NCBI GenBank assembly: GCA_019636215.1
Contig: JAHBXZ010000007.1
Coordinates: 62,001-126,000 of the forward strand
Length of the DNA: 64,000 nucleotides
Direction of reading: 5' to 3'
Source: Planctomycetota bacterium
Lineage (GTDB): Bacteria; Planctomycetota; UBA8742; UBA2392
In this document: piece after piece, positions 17,695 to 25,882 of the stretch
How the letters are laid out: each line of letters opens with the position of its first letter
Position numbering within the stretch: the stretch's first letter is position 1
Translations under genes and position numbers: made by a program
The notes under the pieces: generated by a model
What the model was told of the DNA's origin: nothing
The model's input: only the letters and a program-made list of their open reading frames with translations
The model's database searches: none

Positions 17695-18683
17695 GCGAGC
17701 CCCTGTGGAAATCCGAGTACCCGTTCGAAAGCCACTGGCACGACCTTGGCGGCGTGCGCATGCATTATGTGGATGAACATCCGAGTCAGCAGTCCGCAGT
17801 CAGCAGTCAGCAGTTTCTGCCGACTGCCGACTCCCAACTGTCGACTTTGCTCTTCATCCACGGCAACCCGACCTGGAGCTTCCTGTGGCGGCGGCTGATC
17901 CGGCACTTCGCGCCCACGCGCCGGTGCATCGCCCTGGATCACATTGGATGCGGGCTTTCGGATAAGCCGCAGGATTACCCTTACACGCTGGCCCAGCACA
18001 TCGCCAATGCGCGGTCGCTGGTTGAAAAACTGGACCTGCGCGACATCACCCTGGTTGTTCACGACTGGGGTGGCGCCATCGGCATGGGAGTGGCCGGGCA
18101 GATGCCAGACCGCTTCACGCGGCTGGTGGTCTGCAACACCGCGGCCTTTCCCAGCGACCTGATGCCGTCCAGCATTGCCTTGTGCCGCATACCCGGCTTT
18201 GGGGCCCTGGCGATTCGCGGATTCAACGCATTCGTGCGCGGCGCGCTGGCCACCTGCGCGATGAAGCCGCTGTCACGCGAGGTTCGCGCGGGCTATCTGG
18301 CCCCGTACAAAAGCTGGCGGTCGCGCGTGGCCAATCTGCGCTTTGTGCAGGACATTCCCATGGACGAAAGCCACCCAAGCTGGCCCACGTTGGTCCAGGT
18401 GGAAAAGGGCCTGCAGAGCCTGCGCCGCAAGCCGATGCTGCTGTGCTGGGGCGGCAAGGATTACGTGTTTACCAAAGACTTTCTGCAGGAATGGGTGCGG
18501 CGTTTCCCGCATGCCTGGGAACGCTGGTTCCCCGATGCCGGCCACTTTGTCACCGAGGACGCGCATGAGGAGATCGCCCGGGCGATTTCGAGTTTTCTTG
18601 CCGAAGACCCGGCCCGGGTGCGCGGCCTTGCAAAGGGCACGGGCCGCATTGCCCGCAATTCTGAACTGGTGCTGAAACCATGA
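17691..18683 (+). CDS. oleB: OleB, alpha/beta-hydrolase beta-lactone decarboxylase, with an in-frame repeat insertion
   Basis: OleB removes CO2 from the beta-lactone to give the olefin. The fold is haloalkane-dehalogenase-like: oxyanion region FIHGNPTWSFLWR, nucleophile Asp125 in VVHDWGGAIG and the C-terminal His in DAGHFVTEDAHE. The GTG start at 17691 overlaps the oleA stop. Residues about 32-54 (PSQQSAVSSQQFLPTADSQL and neighbours) interrupt the expected link between HYVDE and LLFIHGN. They are encoded by a palindromic repeat (17783-17852) of the same family as the one at 24159. The frame is intact, so the protein may simply carry an extra loop. The stop overlaps the oleC start (ATGA). Confidence 0.9.
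   Translation: MSEPLWKSEYPFESHWHDLGGVRMHYVDEHPSQQSAVSSQQFLPTADSQLSTLLFIHGNPTWSFLWRRLIRHFAPTRRCIALDHIGCGLSDKPQDYPYTLAQHIANARSLVEKLDLRDITLVVHDWGGAIGMGVAGQMPDRFTRLVVCNTAAFPSDLMPSSIALCRIPGFGALAIRGFNAFVRGALATCAMKPLSREVRAGYLAPYKSWRSRVANLRFVQDIPMDESHPSWPTLVQVEKGLQSLRRKPMLLCWGGKDYVFTKDFLQEWVRRFPHAWERWFPDAGHFVTEDAHEEIARAISSFLAEDPARVRGLAKGTGRIARNSELVLKP
17783..17852. repeat. AGTC-AGCAGTC palindromic repeat, in frame within oleB
   Basis: The left arm, built from GTCAGCAGTC-type units, pairs imperfectly with the right arm CTGCCGACTGCCGACTC... to give a hairpin of about 70 bp. A close relative lies at 24159-24223 between acp and the first desaturase-like gene. It adds about 23 codons to oleB without a stop or frameshift. 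Confidence 0.75.
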
Positions 18684-20434
18684 CCCAGGCAACGGCACAG
18701 CCGCAGGTTGCAGCCGCCCCGGCCGAAGCTGTTCCGGCCAATGTGGCGCGCTTCATTGCCGAACTGGCCGTGGCGCGGCCCCTGGCCACGGCTGTGGTGG
18801 AACACCGCACCGGGGAGTCGATTACCTTTGGTGAACTGGCCCAGCGCGTAGAGAACGTTGCCGCCGGGTTTGCACAGATGGGCATTGCCCAGGGTGAGCG
18901 CGCAGTGCTGGCCGTGAGGCCCGGCATTGATTTTGTTGTCAGTGTGTTTGCGCTGTTTCGGGCTGGCGCCGTGCCGGTGGTCGTGGACCCGGGCATGGGC
19001 AAGAAGAACCTGCTGAAGTGCATTGCCCAGGCCCAGCCTTCTGTACTGGTAGGGATACCGCTGGCCCACGCGTTGAGCCTGCGTTACCGCGCCGCGTTCA
19101 GCACGGTCAGGAAACGCGTGACCGTAGGGCGCCGCTGGCTGTGGGGTGGCAAGACACTGCGCGAGCTGCAATCGCACAGTGTGACAGGCAGCAGCCTTGC
19201 GCCGACACGCTGGGACGAAACCGCCGCGATACTGTTTACCAGCGGCGCAACCGGTACGCCCAAAGGCGTTGTGTATCACCACGGGGTGTTCCTTGAACAG
19301 GTGCGCATGATCCGCGACACCTACGGCATTGCGCCCGGTGACGTGGACTGCGCATGCTTTGCCCTGTTTGCGTTGTTCAGCGTGGCCATGGGCGCGACAG
19401 TGGTGCTGCCAGACATGGATTTTTCCCGCCCCGCCAGCGCTGACCCCGCCCGCGTTGTCGCCGCCATTCGCGATCACAAGGCCACCATGGCATTTGCCAG
19501 CCCGGCGGTCTGGCGCAAGGTCGCACCCTATCTGGAACAGCGCAGCGAGAGGCTGGACACATTGCGCCGTGTGCTGATTGCCGGCGCGGCCGTGCCCTAT
19601 GCCACGCTGGCGCAGCTCAAGCCGCGCATTGCCGATGGCGGGGAAATCTTCACGCCCTACGGGGCCACGGAAAGCCTGCCGTTTTCCAGCATTGCCGCGG
19701 CCGAAGTGCTTTCCGAGACGCGCCATGAAACCTGCAACGGCGCCGGCGTTTGCGTGGGCCTCCCCCTGGAGGGCGTAGACTGCAAAGTGATCCAGATTGT
19801 CGACGGGCCCCTGGCCAGCCTGGAAGACGTGGTGGAATGCGCGCCCGGCCAGGTGGGCGAGATCCTGGTGCAAAGCCCCGTCACCACGCGCGAGTACTTT
19901 CAGGATTACGATGCCGACATGCGCAGCAAGATCCGCGGCGATGCCTCAGAGGCCGCGGCGCGCACTCAGGGCAGGGCGCCAACCAAGCTCTGGCACCGCA
20001 TGGGCGACAGCGGCTGGCGCGATGACAAAGGCCGCCTGTGGTACTGCGGCCGCGTGGCTCACACCGTGTGGACAGAGCAGGGCCCGCTGTACCCCGAACA
20101 AGTGGAGGGCGTGTTCAACAATCACCAGGCCGTGAGCCGCAGCGCGCTGGTCGGCATCGGCGAGCACGGCCACCAGCAGCCCGTGCTGGTGGTGGAACTT
20201 CATGGCGGGCTGCCGCCCGGCAACGACCTGAAGCAGCGCATTGAAACCGAACTGCTGCAGATGGCCCAGGCCCACGACTTGACGCGTCAAGTCAAGCGTG
20301 TGCTGTTTCACGCGGCCCTGCCCGTGGATGCCAGGCACAACGCCAAGATCGACCGCGAAGCCCTGGCCCAGTGGGCGGCTCAGGAACGTGACTCTCGCAG
20401 AGGCGCAGAGGCGCAAAGAAAGGCAACGGCGTGA
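18680..20434 (+). CDS. oleC: OleC, AMP-forming beta-lactone synthetase
   Basis: OleC uses ATP to close 2-alkyl-3-hydroxy acids to beta-lactones. The 584-residue protein belongs to the ANL superfamily: P-loop ILFTSGATGTPKGVVYH, FTPYGATESLPFSS (adenine/TGE-type motif), WHRMGDSGWRDDKGRLWYCGR (hinge with Asp) and the C-terminal lid with the expected Lys in DARHNAKIDREAL. The ATG at 18680 overlaps the oleB stop. The final residues, DSRRGAEAQRKATA, are translated from the left inverted repeat of the GxxExxY cassette (20392-20418), so the native C-terminus has been replaced or lengthened. The stop overlaps the next start (GTGA). Confidence 0.92.
   Translation: MTQATAQPQVAAAPAEAVPANVARFIAELAVARPLATAVVEHRTGESITFGELAQRVENVAAGFAQMGIAQGERAVLAVRPGIDFVVSVFALFRAGAVPVVVDPGMGKKNLLKCIAQAQPSVLVGIPLAHALSLRYRAAFSTVRKRVTVGRRWLWGGKTLRELQSHSVTGSSLAPTRWDETAAILFTSGATGTPKGVVYHHGVFLEQVRMIRDTYGIAPGDVDCACFALFALFSVAMGATVVLPDMDFSRPASADPARVVAAIRDHKATMAFASPAVWRKVAPYLEQRSERLDTLRRVLIAGAAVPYATLAQLKPRIADGGEIFTPYGATESLPFSSIAAAEVLSETRHETCNGAGVCVGLPLEGVDCKVIQIVDGPLASLEDVVECAPGQVGEILVQSPVTTREYFQDYDADMRSKIRGDASEAAARTQGRAPTKLWHRMGDSGWRDDKGRLWYCGRVAHTVWTEQGPLYPEQVEGVFNNHQAVSRSALVGIGEHGHQQPVLVVELHGGLPPGNDLKQRIETELLQMAQAHDLTRQVKRVLFHAALPVDARHNAKIDREALAQWAAQERDSRRGAEAQRKATA
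20392..20418. repeat. Left inverted repeat of GxxExxY cassette
   Basis: This 27-bp CTCTCGCAGAGGCGCAGAGG-type repeat matches the reverse complement of 20808-20834 at 23 of 27 positions. It forms the last codons of oleC. Confidence 0.8.
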
Positions 20435-20805
20435 ACACGACTGAACTCAACAAGCTTTCAGGCGTGATTGTTGACTGCGCCCTCAAAGTTCACACGAAGC
20501 TTGGCCCTGGGCTTCTGGAGCGGGTCCATCTGTTGGCGATGCTGCGGGAACTTTCAAAGCGGGGAATTCAGGCGCGCAGCGAGGTGTCGGTACCTGTGGT
20601 CTATGACGGTGAAGATCTCGGTGAGGGATTCCGGGCCGGCATCATCCTTGAGTTGAAGTCAGTAAAGCACTTAGAGGATGTGCATCCAAAGCAGTTGCTC
20701 ACATTCCTTCGTTTGGCGGACAAGCGGCTGGGGTTGTTGTTCAACTTTAATGAGATTCTGTTGAAGCACGGCATCGTACGTGTGGTGAACGGGCTTCAGG
20801 AATAG
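20431..20805 (+). CDS. GxxExxY family protein
   Basis: Small protein of the GxxExxY (PD-(D/E)XK-like) family, 124 residues; the molecular function of the family is not established. Visible hallmarks are VIVDCALKVHTKLGPGLLERVHLLAM, in which the usual GxxExxY motif reads GLLERVH with His replacing Tyr. IILELKSVKHLEDVHPKQLLTFLRLADKRLGLLFNFN then matches the conserved ELK...Q...YL...GLL.NF core. The GTG start overlaps the oleC stop. Inverted copies of one repeat flank it exactly, which is a common setting for this family, and it has no known place in olefin synthesis. I read it as a mobile-looking cassette in the ole operon. Confidence 0.85.
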   Translation: MNTTELNKLSGVIVDCALKVHTKLGPGLLERVHLLAMLRELSKRGIQARSEVSVPVVYDGEDLGEGFRAGIILELKSVKHLEDVHPKQLLTFLRLADKRLGLLFNFNEILLKHGIVRVVNGLQE

Positions 20806-20807
20806 TT

Positions 20808-20834
20808 CTCAGCGCCTCCGCGTCTCTGCGAGAG
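20808..20834. repeat. Right inverted repeat of GxxExxY cassette
   Basis: CTCAGCGCCTCCGCGTCTCT... lies just after the GxxExxY stop codon and mirrors 20392-20418 with four mismatches. It ends 18 bp before the oleD ATG and occupies the space where an oleD ribosome site would begin. Confidence 0.8.
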
Positions 20835-20852
20835 GTCGCAGTTCGGTGCAAC

Positions 20853-21869
20853 ATGAGAGTGCTGGTCACAGGTGGCGTCGGGTTCCTGGGGTCGCGCATG
20901 GCGCGGCTGCTGGTCGCCCGTGGCCACGACGTGACCGTTTGCTCTCGCGAAGCGACACGCCACCCGGTACCTGACGCCATGCGCGCCATGGACCTGGATC
21001 TGCGCGACCCCGAGGCCGTCAGCCGTGCAGTATCCGGCCATGACGTGGTGTTCCATGTCGCCGCCAAGGCCGGTGTGTGGGGCAAGCGTGCCGACTACTT
21101 CGGCATCAATGTCACCGGAACGCGTAACGTGCTTGCGGCCTGCCAGAAACATGGAGTGAAGAAGCTGATCTACACCAGCACGCCCAGCGTGGTGTTCAGC
21201 GGCAGCCTTGCCGGTGGCGCCAACGAATCTGCGCCTTACCCGGACAAGTTCCTGACCCACTACGCCCACACCAAGGCCGTAGCCGAACGTGAGGTTCTGG
21301 CCGCAAACGGTCTTGATGGCATGCAGACCTGCGCGCTGCGCCCGCACCTGATCTGGGGCAAGGGCGACCCGCACCTGCTGCCGCGTGTGCTGGATCGCGC
21401 CCGGGCTGGCAAGCTCAAGCAGGTGGGGGACGGCCGCAACCGTGTGGACATTACCCATGTCAACGACGCCGCGCAGGCGCACGTTGACGCGCTGGATCAC
21501 CTGGATGCCGCCGCGGGCAAGGCCTACTTCATTGCCAGCGAAACTGTGGCGCTGTGGCCCTGGATCAACGCGGTGCTCAAGCGCGCGGGCATACCCGAAG
21601 TCACGGCCAAGGTCAGCGCCGGCACGGCACGCCGGGCCGGGGCGTTGCTGGAGGTTGTCTGGAAGCTGTTCGGCCTGGGCGGCGAGCCGCCGATGACGCG
21701 GTTCGTCGCGGGAAACCTTTCCACCGATCATTGGTTTGAAATCAGCGCGGCGCGCAAAGACTTGCACTACGCGCCGTGCTGGACCGGCGAAAAAGCACTC
21801 GACGAGTTTTTCGGTTTAACAGCCCCTGCGGCAAAGCCGGGGGCGGCAATGGCAACGGCAACTACATGA
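20853..21869 (+). CDS. oleD: OleD, NADPH-dependent 2-alkyl-3-ketoalkanoate reductase
   Basis: OleD reduces the OleA product to the 2-alkyl-3-hydroxy acid. The 338-residue protein is an extended short-chain dehydrogenase: Rossmann motif MRVLVTGGVGFLGSRMARLL, YTSTPSVVFSG with the catalytic Ser/Thr region, and the active-site pair in HYAHTKAVAE (YxxxK). RPHLIWGKGDPHLLPR is typical of OleD and 3-beta-HSD-like members. The last dozen residues (KPGAAMATATT) run up to a different palindromic repeat and may be an altered tail. It was presumably next to oleC before the GxxExxY cassette arrived. Confidence 0.92.
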   Translation: MRVLVTGGVGFLGSRMARLLVARGHDVTVCSREATRHPVPDAMRAMDLDLRDPEAVSRAVSGHDVVFHVAAKAGVWGKRADYFGINVTGTRNVLAACQKHGVKKLIYTSTPSVVFSGSLAGGANESAPYPDKFLTHYAHTKAVAEREVLAANGLDGMQTCALRPHLIWGKGDPHLLPRVLDRARAGKLKQVGDGRNRVDITHVNDAAQAHVDALDHLDAAAGKAYFIASETVALWPWINAVLKRAGIPEVTAKVSAGTARRAGALLEVVWKLFGLGGEPPMTRFVAGNLSTDHWFEISAARKDLHYAPCWTGEKALDEFFGLTAPAAKPGAAMATATT

Positions 21870-21952
21870 ACCACGAATCTGCTCGAATCGACACGAATCT
21901 CTCCAGACCCCTGTGCGGTGGATTGGTGTCGATTCGTGTTGATTCGTGGTTT
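21868..21952. repeat. AACCACGAATC palindromic repeat (MITE-like hairpin)
   Basis: AACCACGAATC... (from 21869) and ...GATTCGTGGTT (to 21951) form a long imperfect hairpin that also pairs CGACACGAATC with GATTCGTG/TCGATTCGTG units. It fills the oleD-regulator gap. Confidence 0.75.
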
Positions 21953-21974
21953 GCGCATTTTCAGGAGCACAATC

Positions 21975-22583
21975 ATGGATGAAGTCCTTCGCGATCACCT
22001 GAACACCTTTGAGACGTTCTTCAACGCCATTGGCTTCAAGTCGCGGCTGGGGCGGCTTTGGGGCCTGCTGGCGCTGGGCGGGCGATCCATGAGCGCGGCC
22101 GAGATCGCGCGCGAACTGGACATGAGCGCCGGCAGCGTCAGCGAGTGCCTGAACGAACTCAAGGAATGGGGTGCGGTCAACAGCGAGTTTTCCAGTGAAC
22201 ACCGCTGCCAGATGCACACCGCCGTCAGCGACACCATGAGCATCGTGACGACCGTGCTGCGGCGTCGCGAGCAGCTGGCCGTTCAGAACTTCAAGGACAA
22301 CGCCCGCAGCGCACTGAAGTACGTCACCGAGCGCTACGGCGACAACGACCCGCGGGTACGCACACTGCAGAGCATCGTGACGACCAGCGAGATCGCCGAA
22401 AGCACGATCCAGTTCTTTGTGGCCGCCAGCAGCGCCGTGCCCAACGACACCGATTCGCGCCTGGCCCGCGTGATTCGCCGCATGACCGCCATCGGCATGA
22501 AGGTGCCCGGCGAACTGTCCAAGATCCGCAATGGCCGCGTAGCACGCAAGACCGCCAGCATGAAGGAGGACGCCCATGTCTAG
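21975..22583 (+). CDS. GbsR/MarR-type winged-helix transcriptional regulator
   Basis: Predicted DNA-binding regulator of the cluster, 202 residues. The N-terminal winged helix-turn-helix reads LGRLWGLLALGGRSMSAAEI then ARELDMSAGSVSECLNELKE, the arrangement of GbsR-type MarR relatives. A helical dimer region follows. The ATG at 21975 is preceded by CAGGAG; upstream in-frame codons belong to the palindromic repeat. It overlaps the start of the ketosynthase gene by 8 bp, so regulator and biosynthetic genes are translationally linked. The ligand is unknown; an acyl compound is a guess from context. Confidence 0.85.
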   Translation: MDEVLRDHLNTFETFFNAIGFKSRLGRLWGLLALGGRSMSAAEIARELDMSAGSVSECLNELKEWGAVNSEFSSEHRCQMHTAVSDTMSIVTTVLRRREQLAVQNFKDNARSALKYVTERYGDNDPRVRTLQSIVTTSEIAESTIQFFVAASSAVPNDTDSRLARVIRRMTAIGMKVPGELSKIRNGRVARKTASMKEDAHV

Positions 22584-23820
22584 CCCGGCGCGAGTCGTCA
22601 TCACCGGCGTTGGGCTTACGGCGCCCAACGGCAACAACCTTGCGGAGTATCGCAGCGCGCTGCTCGCAGGCAGATCCGGCGTGCAGCCCTGGGAGATCCG
22701 TTACTTCGGCAAAACGCTGGCGGGCATCTGCAACTTTGAGGCCACGCGATACCAGAAGCGCAAGGACATCCGCCGCGGCACCCGCGCCGGCAGCATCGCC
22801 GTGTACTGCGCCAACGAGGCCCTGCGCGACGCGGGCTGGAACTGGGCTGAGTTGGACAAATCTAGGGTCGGCGTTTACGTCGGCACCACCGAACACGGCA
22901 ACGTTGAAACTGAAACCGAGATCTTTGAGGTTTCCAAGCACAACTACAACCTCGACTTCTGGACCCACCACCACAACCCGCGCACCGTGGCCAACAACCC
23001 TGCGGGCGAAGTCACGCTGAATCTGGGCATCACCGGCCCGGCCTACGCCATTGGTGCGGCCTGCGCGGCCGGGAATCTCGGCCTGATCCACGCCTGCCAG
23101 ATGCTGCAACTGGGCGAGGTCGACCTGGCATTTGGCGGCGGAGTCAGCGAGAGCATCCACACTTTTGGCATCTTTGCCGGCTTCAAGCAGCAGACAGCGC
23201 TGGCCCACCACGATGACCCGGCCAAGGCCTCGCGCCCGTTTGACACCAAGCGCAACGGTATTGTCGTGGCCGAGGGCGGGGCGCTGTTCACGGTGGAACG
23301 GCTTGAAGACGCCCGCAAACGCGGCGCAAAGATCTATGCCGAGGTTGTTGGATGGCACGTCAACAGCGACAGCACCGACTACGTGCTGCCCAATAGTGAA
23401 CGCCAGGCCCAATGCATGCGCGGCGCGCTGCGTAAGGCCGGCATGCAGCCCGGCGACATCCACATCGTGAACACCCACGCCACCGGCACACACATGGGCG
23501 ACGAGATGGAAGCCGCGGCCGTCAACGCCGTGTTCGGGGACTTTGCGGGCGTCAACGTAAACAACACCAAGAGCTTCATCGGGCACGCGATGGGCGCGGC
23601 AGGCAGCCTGGAACTTGCCGGCAATCTGCCCAGCTTTGACGACAACATTGTGCACCCGACCATCAACATCGACGAGCTTGACCCGCAGTGCAACGTGCGC
23701 GGGCTGGTCATCAACCAGCCGCGCAAGGTACCGAAGGTGGAAACAATCATGAACATGAGCTTCGGCATGCTGGGCATCAACAGCGCCGTGGTTGTGAAGA
23801 AGTTCAGCCCGGAGCGGTAG
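22576..23820 (+). CDS. Beta-ketoacyl-ACP synthase (FabF/KAS II type)
   Basis: Elongating ketosynthase, 414 residues. Cys163 in IGAACAAGN, His301 in NTHATGT and His337 in KSFIGHAMGA complete the Cys-His-His triad. The start MSSPARVVITGVGLTAPNGN and the end MSFGMLGINSAVVVKKF are standard. GGAGGA (22564-22569) precedes the ATG. With its own ACP, FabZ and FabI nearby it looks like a dedicated second fatty-acid/polyene synthase rather than the housekeeping FabF; no ketoreductase (FabG) is in the cluster. Ketosynthases of this type also occur in cassettes proposed for unusual planctomycete lipids, including ladderane candidates; any such role here is inference. Confidence 0.9.
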   Translation: MSSPARVVITGVGLTAPNGNNLAEYRSALLAGRSGVQPWEIRYFGKTLAGICNFEATRYQKRKDIRRGTRAGSIAVYCANEALRDAGWNWAELDKSRVGVYVGTTEHGNVETETEIFEVSKHNYNLDFWTHHHNPRTVANNPAGEVTLNLGITGPAYAIGAACAAGNLGLIHACQMLQLGEVDLAFGGGVSESIHTFGIFAGFKQQTALAHHDDPAKASRPFDTKRNGIVVAEGGALFTVERLEDARKRGAKIYAEVVGWHVNSDSTDYVLPNSERQAQCMRGALRKAGMQPGDIHIVNTHATGTHMGDEMEAAAVNAVFGDFAGVNVNNTKSFIGHAMGAAGSLELAGNLPSFDDNIVHPTINIDELDPQCNVRGLVINQPRKVPKVETIMNMSFGMLGINSAVVVKKFSPER

Positions 23821-23847
23821 CGAAGGGGTAGTGCAAACACAAAACAG

Positions 23848-23872
23848 GAGCCCGAAGCGCAAGCGAGGGATG
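23848..23872. repeat. CCCGAAGCGCAAGCGAGGG repeat
   Basis: The GC-rich element GAGCCCGAAGCGCAAGCGAG lies between the ketosynthase and acp. It is of a kind I recall as dispersed in planctomycete genomes; the copy number here cannot be tested. Confidence 0.45.
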
Positions 23873-23893
23873 AAACAGTAAAGGACGAAGACA

Positions 23894-24157
23894 ATGACCG
23901 ACGAACAGATCAAGCAGGCCATCATCGGCATCATCAGCGACATCGCGCCCGATGAAGACACCAGCAACATCGACCCCGCGGTGCGTCTGCGTGAGCAGAT
24001 GGACCTCGACTCGATGGACTTTCTGGACATCGTGATGGAACTGCGCAAGCGCTATGGCGTGCATGTTCCGGACACCGATTACATGGAACTGGCGTCGCTG
24101 GATTCCTGCGTGAACTATCTGCGCGACAAGATGGCGGGGAAAGCACTCGTGAGCTGA
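23894..24157 (+). CDS. Acyl carrier protein
   Basis: Carries the growing acyl chain on a phosphopantetheine arm. It has 87 residues, and the attachment Ser40 lies in the motif LDSMDFLDIVMEL. The acidic helix II and C-terminal helix fit ACPs. Its location between a FabF-type ketosynthase and the FAD desaturase-like gene implies a pathway-specific carrier. The ATG follows AAGGACGAAGACA. A palindromic repeat begins two bases after its stop codon. Confidence 0.92.
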   Translation: MTDEQIKQAIIGIISDIAPDEDTSNIDPAVRLREQMDLDSMDFLDIVMELRKRYGVHVPDTDYMELASLDSCVNYLRDKMAGKALVS

Positions 24158-24158
24158 A

Positions 24159-24223
24159 AGTCGGCAGTCCGCAGTCGGCAGTAACTGCCGTTGCTGCGGA
24201 CTGCGGACTCCAGACTGCCGACT
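24159..24223. repeat. AGTCGGCAGTCC palindromic repeat
   Basis: The left arm AGTCGGCAGTCCGCAGTCGG... and right arm CTGCGGACT...AGACTGCCGACT make a hairpin of about 65 bp. It ends exactly at the ATG (24224) of the next gene, so no normal ribosome site is left. It is the same family as the oleB insertion. Confidence 0.78.
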
Positions 24224-25882
24224 ATGCCCCACTTCGACGCCATCATCATCGGCGCGGGGATGTCCGGCCTTGCGGCCGGCATTCGCCTGGCGATGTACGA
24301 CAAGAAAGTTGTCGTGCTCGAGCGTCACTACGTGTGGGGCGGGCTGAACTCGTTTTATCAGTTCCAGGGCCACCAGTTCGATGTCGGCCTGCACGCCATG
24401 ACGAACTACGCGGTCAAGGGTGCCAAAGGCCTGCCTCTGTCGCGCTTGCTGAAACAGCTGCGCATCCGGCACGACGAACTGGACCTGCATGAACAGGGGT
24501 TTTCGGCCGTCAGCTTCCCCGGCGTGAAACTGAAGTTCAGCAACGATTTCAACCTGCTTCGCAGCGAAGTCTCCCGCGCCTTCCCGCAGCAGATCGACGG
24601 CTTTGACGCACTGACCAAAGCCGTGCGGGAGTTCAACGAACTTGACCTCGACGCGCCGCAACAGGACGCGCGGCCCGTGGTGCGCCGCTTCATCACCGAC
24701 CCGATGCTGGAAGACATGATCTTCTGCCCGCTGATGTTCTACGGCAGCGCGCGCGAACACGACATGGACTGGGACCAGTTCGTGGTCATGTTCAAGAGCA
24801 TCTTCTTTGAAGGTTTCAGCCGGCCGCAACAAGGCGTCCGCCACATCCTGAAACTCCTGATTGACCGGTACCGCAAGGCCGGGGGCGAACTGCGCCTCAA
24901 GACCGGCGCGGCAAGAATCCTGCACGAAAACGGCCGCGCAGCGGGCGTAGAACTCGATAACGGCCAAGCGCTCACCGCCGACACGGTGCTGTCATCGGCG
25001 GGTCTGGTGGAGACCGGGCGACTGGCCGGGAGCGCTGGGTTGCGCAGCAACGATCCGAACGAAGCATCGCTTCGCTCGGAAGGGCCGGCAGGCGTTGTGG
25101 ACGTCCCGTCCACAACGGGCGCGGACAGGATGTCCACGCGACAAGCCGGCCAGAGGCCAGCGCTCCCAAAAGTCGGCGAGAGGCCAGTGCTCCCGGGCAA
25201 GCTTTCGTTCACAGAAACGATCAGCGTGCTGGACTGCCCGGCCAAACAGCTGGGCATCGAAGAAACCATCGTCTTCTTCAGCAACCGCGAACGCTTCAAC
25301 TATGAACAACCCGCCGACGATGTTGACACCTCCAGCGGCGTGATCTGCATGCCCGGCAACTTCCGGTTGCCTGACGAGCCCAAGGACCATCTGGTCCGAA
25401 TCACCAACATTGCAAACTACGACCGCTGGGCGGCCCTTGGGAGCGCTGGCTTCCAGCCGGCACCGGGGAGCGCTGGCCTCCGGCCGGCACTTGCCGTGGA
25501 CGTCTCGTCCACAGCAGGCGCGGACAGGATGTCCGCGCCGAATGCCGGCGAGACGCCAGCGCTCCCGTACTACGCAGCCAAACAACGCTGGTACGAGCGT
25601 TCCTGCGCCGATGTGCTTTCGCACATCGCCGATTTCCGCCCACACGTGAAGCTGGTGGACATGTTCACGCCGCGCACGATCCGGCATTACACAGGCCACG
25701 AAGGCGGCGCCGTCTACGGCAGCCCGCGCAAACTGCGCACGGGCCAGACCGGCATTGACGGCCTGTACATCATTGGCACGGACCAGGGGTTTCTGGGAAT
25801 CATCGGCGCAGCCCTGAGCGGCATCAGCATGGCCAACCGCTGGGTGCTGCAACGCGAAGGGGTATCAGAGCCCGCTGCGTAA
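24224..25882 (+). CDS. CrtI/phytoene-desaturase-like FAD oxidoreductase with two in-frame REP insertions
   Basis: Predicted FAD/NAD(P) enzyme of the carotenoid desaturase/isomerase superfamily, 552 residues. The dinucleotide-binding motif is AIIIGAGMSGLAAGIRLAM followed by VVVLERHYVWGGL, and the C-terminal FAD motif is TGIDGLYIIGTDQGFLGIIGA. The substrate is probably an acyl-ACP or polyene intermediate, judged from the flanking acp, fabZ and fabI. Residues about 269-324 and 406-448 are low-complexity ([24 protein letters not shown]). REP units at 25028-25194 and 25439-25566 encode them; without them the protein is about 455 residues. The start at 24224 abuts a hairpin; a TTG at 24191 is the alternative. 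The stop lies in another repeat. Confidence 0.85.
   Translation: MPHFDAIIIGAGMSGLAAGIRLAMYDKKVVVLERHYVWGGLNSFYQFQGHQFDVGLHAMTNYAVKGAKGLPLSRLLKQLRIRHDELDLHEQGFSAVSFPGVKLKFSNDFNLLRSEVSRAFPQQIDGFDALTKAVREFNELDLDAPQQDARPVVRRFITDPMLEDMIFCPLMFYGSAREHDMDWDQFVVMFKSIFFEGFSRPQQGVRHILKLLIDRYRKAGGELRLKTGAARILHENGRAAGVELDNGQALTADTVLSSAGLVETGRLAGSAGLRSNDPNEASLRSEGPAGVVDVPSTTGADRMSTRQAGQRPALPKVGERPVLPGKLSFTETISVLDCPAKQLGIEETIVFFSNRERFNYEQPADDVDTSSGVICMPGNFRLPDEPKDHLVRITNIANYDRWAALGSAGFQPAPGSAGLRPALAVDVSSTAGADRMSAPNAGETPALPYYAAKQRWYERSCADVLSHIADFRPHVKLVDMFTPRTIRHYTGHEGGAVYGSPRKLRTGQTGIDGLYIIGTDQGFLGIIGAALSGISMANRWVLQREGVSEPAA
25028..25194. repeat. REP unit 1 within desaturase-like gene
   Basis: It is bounded by GGGAGCGCTGG (25028-25038) and its inverted partner CCAGTGCTCCC (25184-25194), with an internal GGACGTCCCGTCC palindrome. 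It is read in frame as AGQRPALP-type peptide and belongs to the same family as the units around the RAYT gene at 28010-28882. Confidence 0.85.
25439..25566. repeat. REP unit 2 within desaturase-like gene
   Basis: It is bounded by GGGAGCGCTGG (25439-25449) and CCAGCGCTCCC (25556-25566). It holds two head copies (GGGAGCGCTGGCTTCC, GGGAGCGCTGGCCTCC) and one inverted tail copy, all in frame. Confidence 0.87.

Noticed and set aside
24224-25882. Desaturase-like gene called as a pseudogene because of two insertions
   Set aside because: Frame is intact, both FAD motifs and the C-terminal motif are present, and the inserts fall between conserved blocks.
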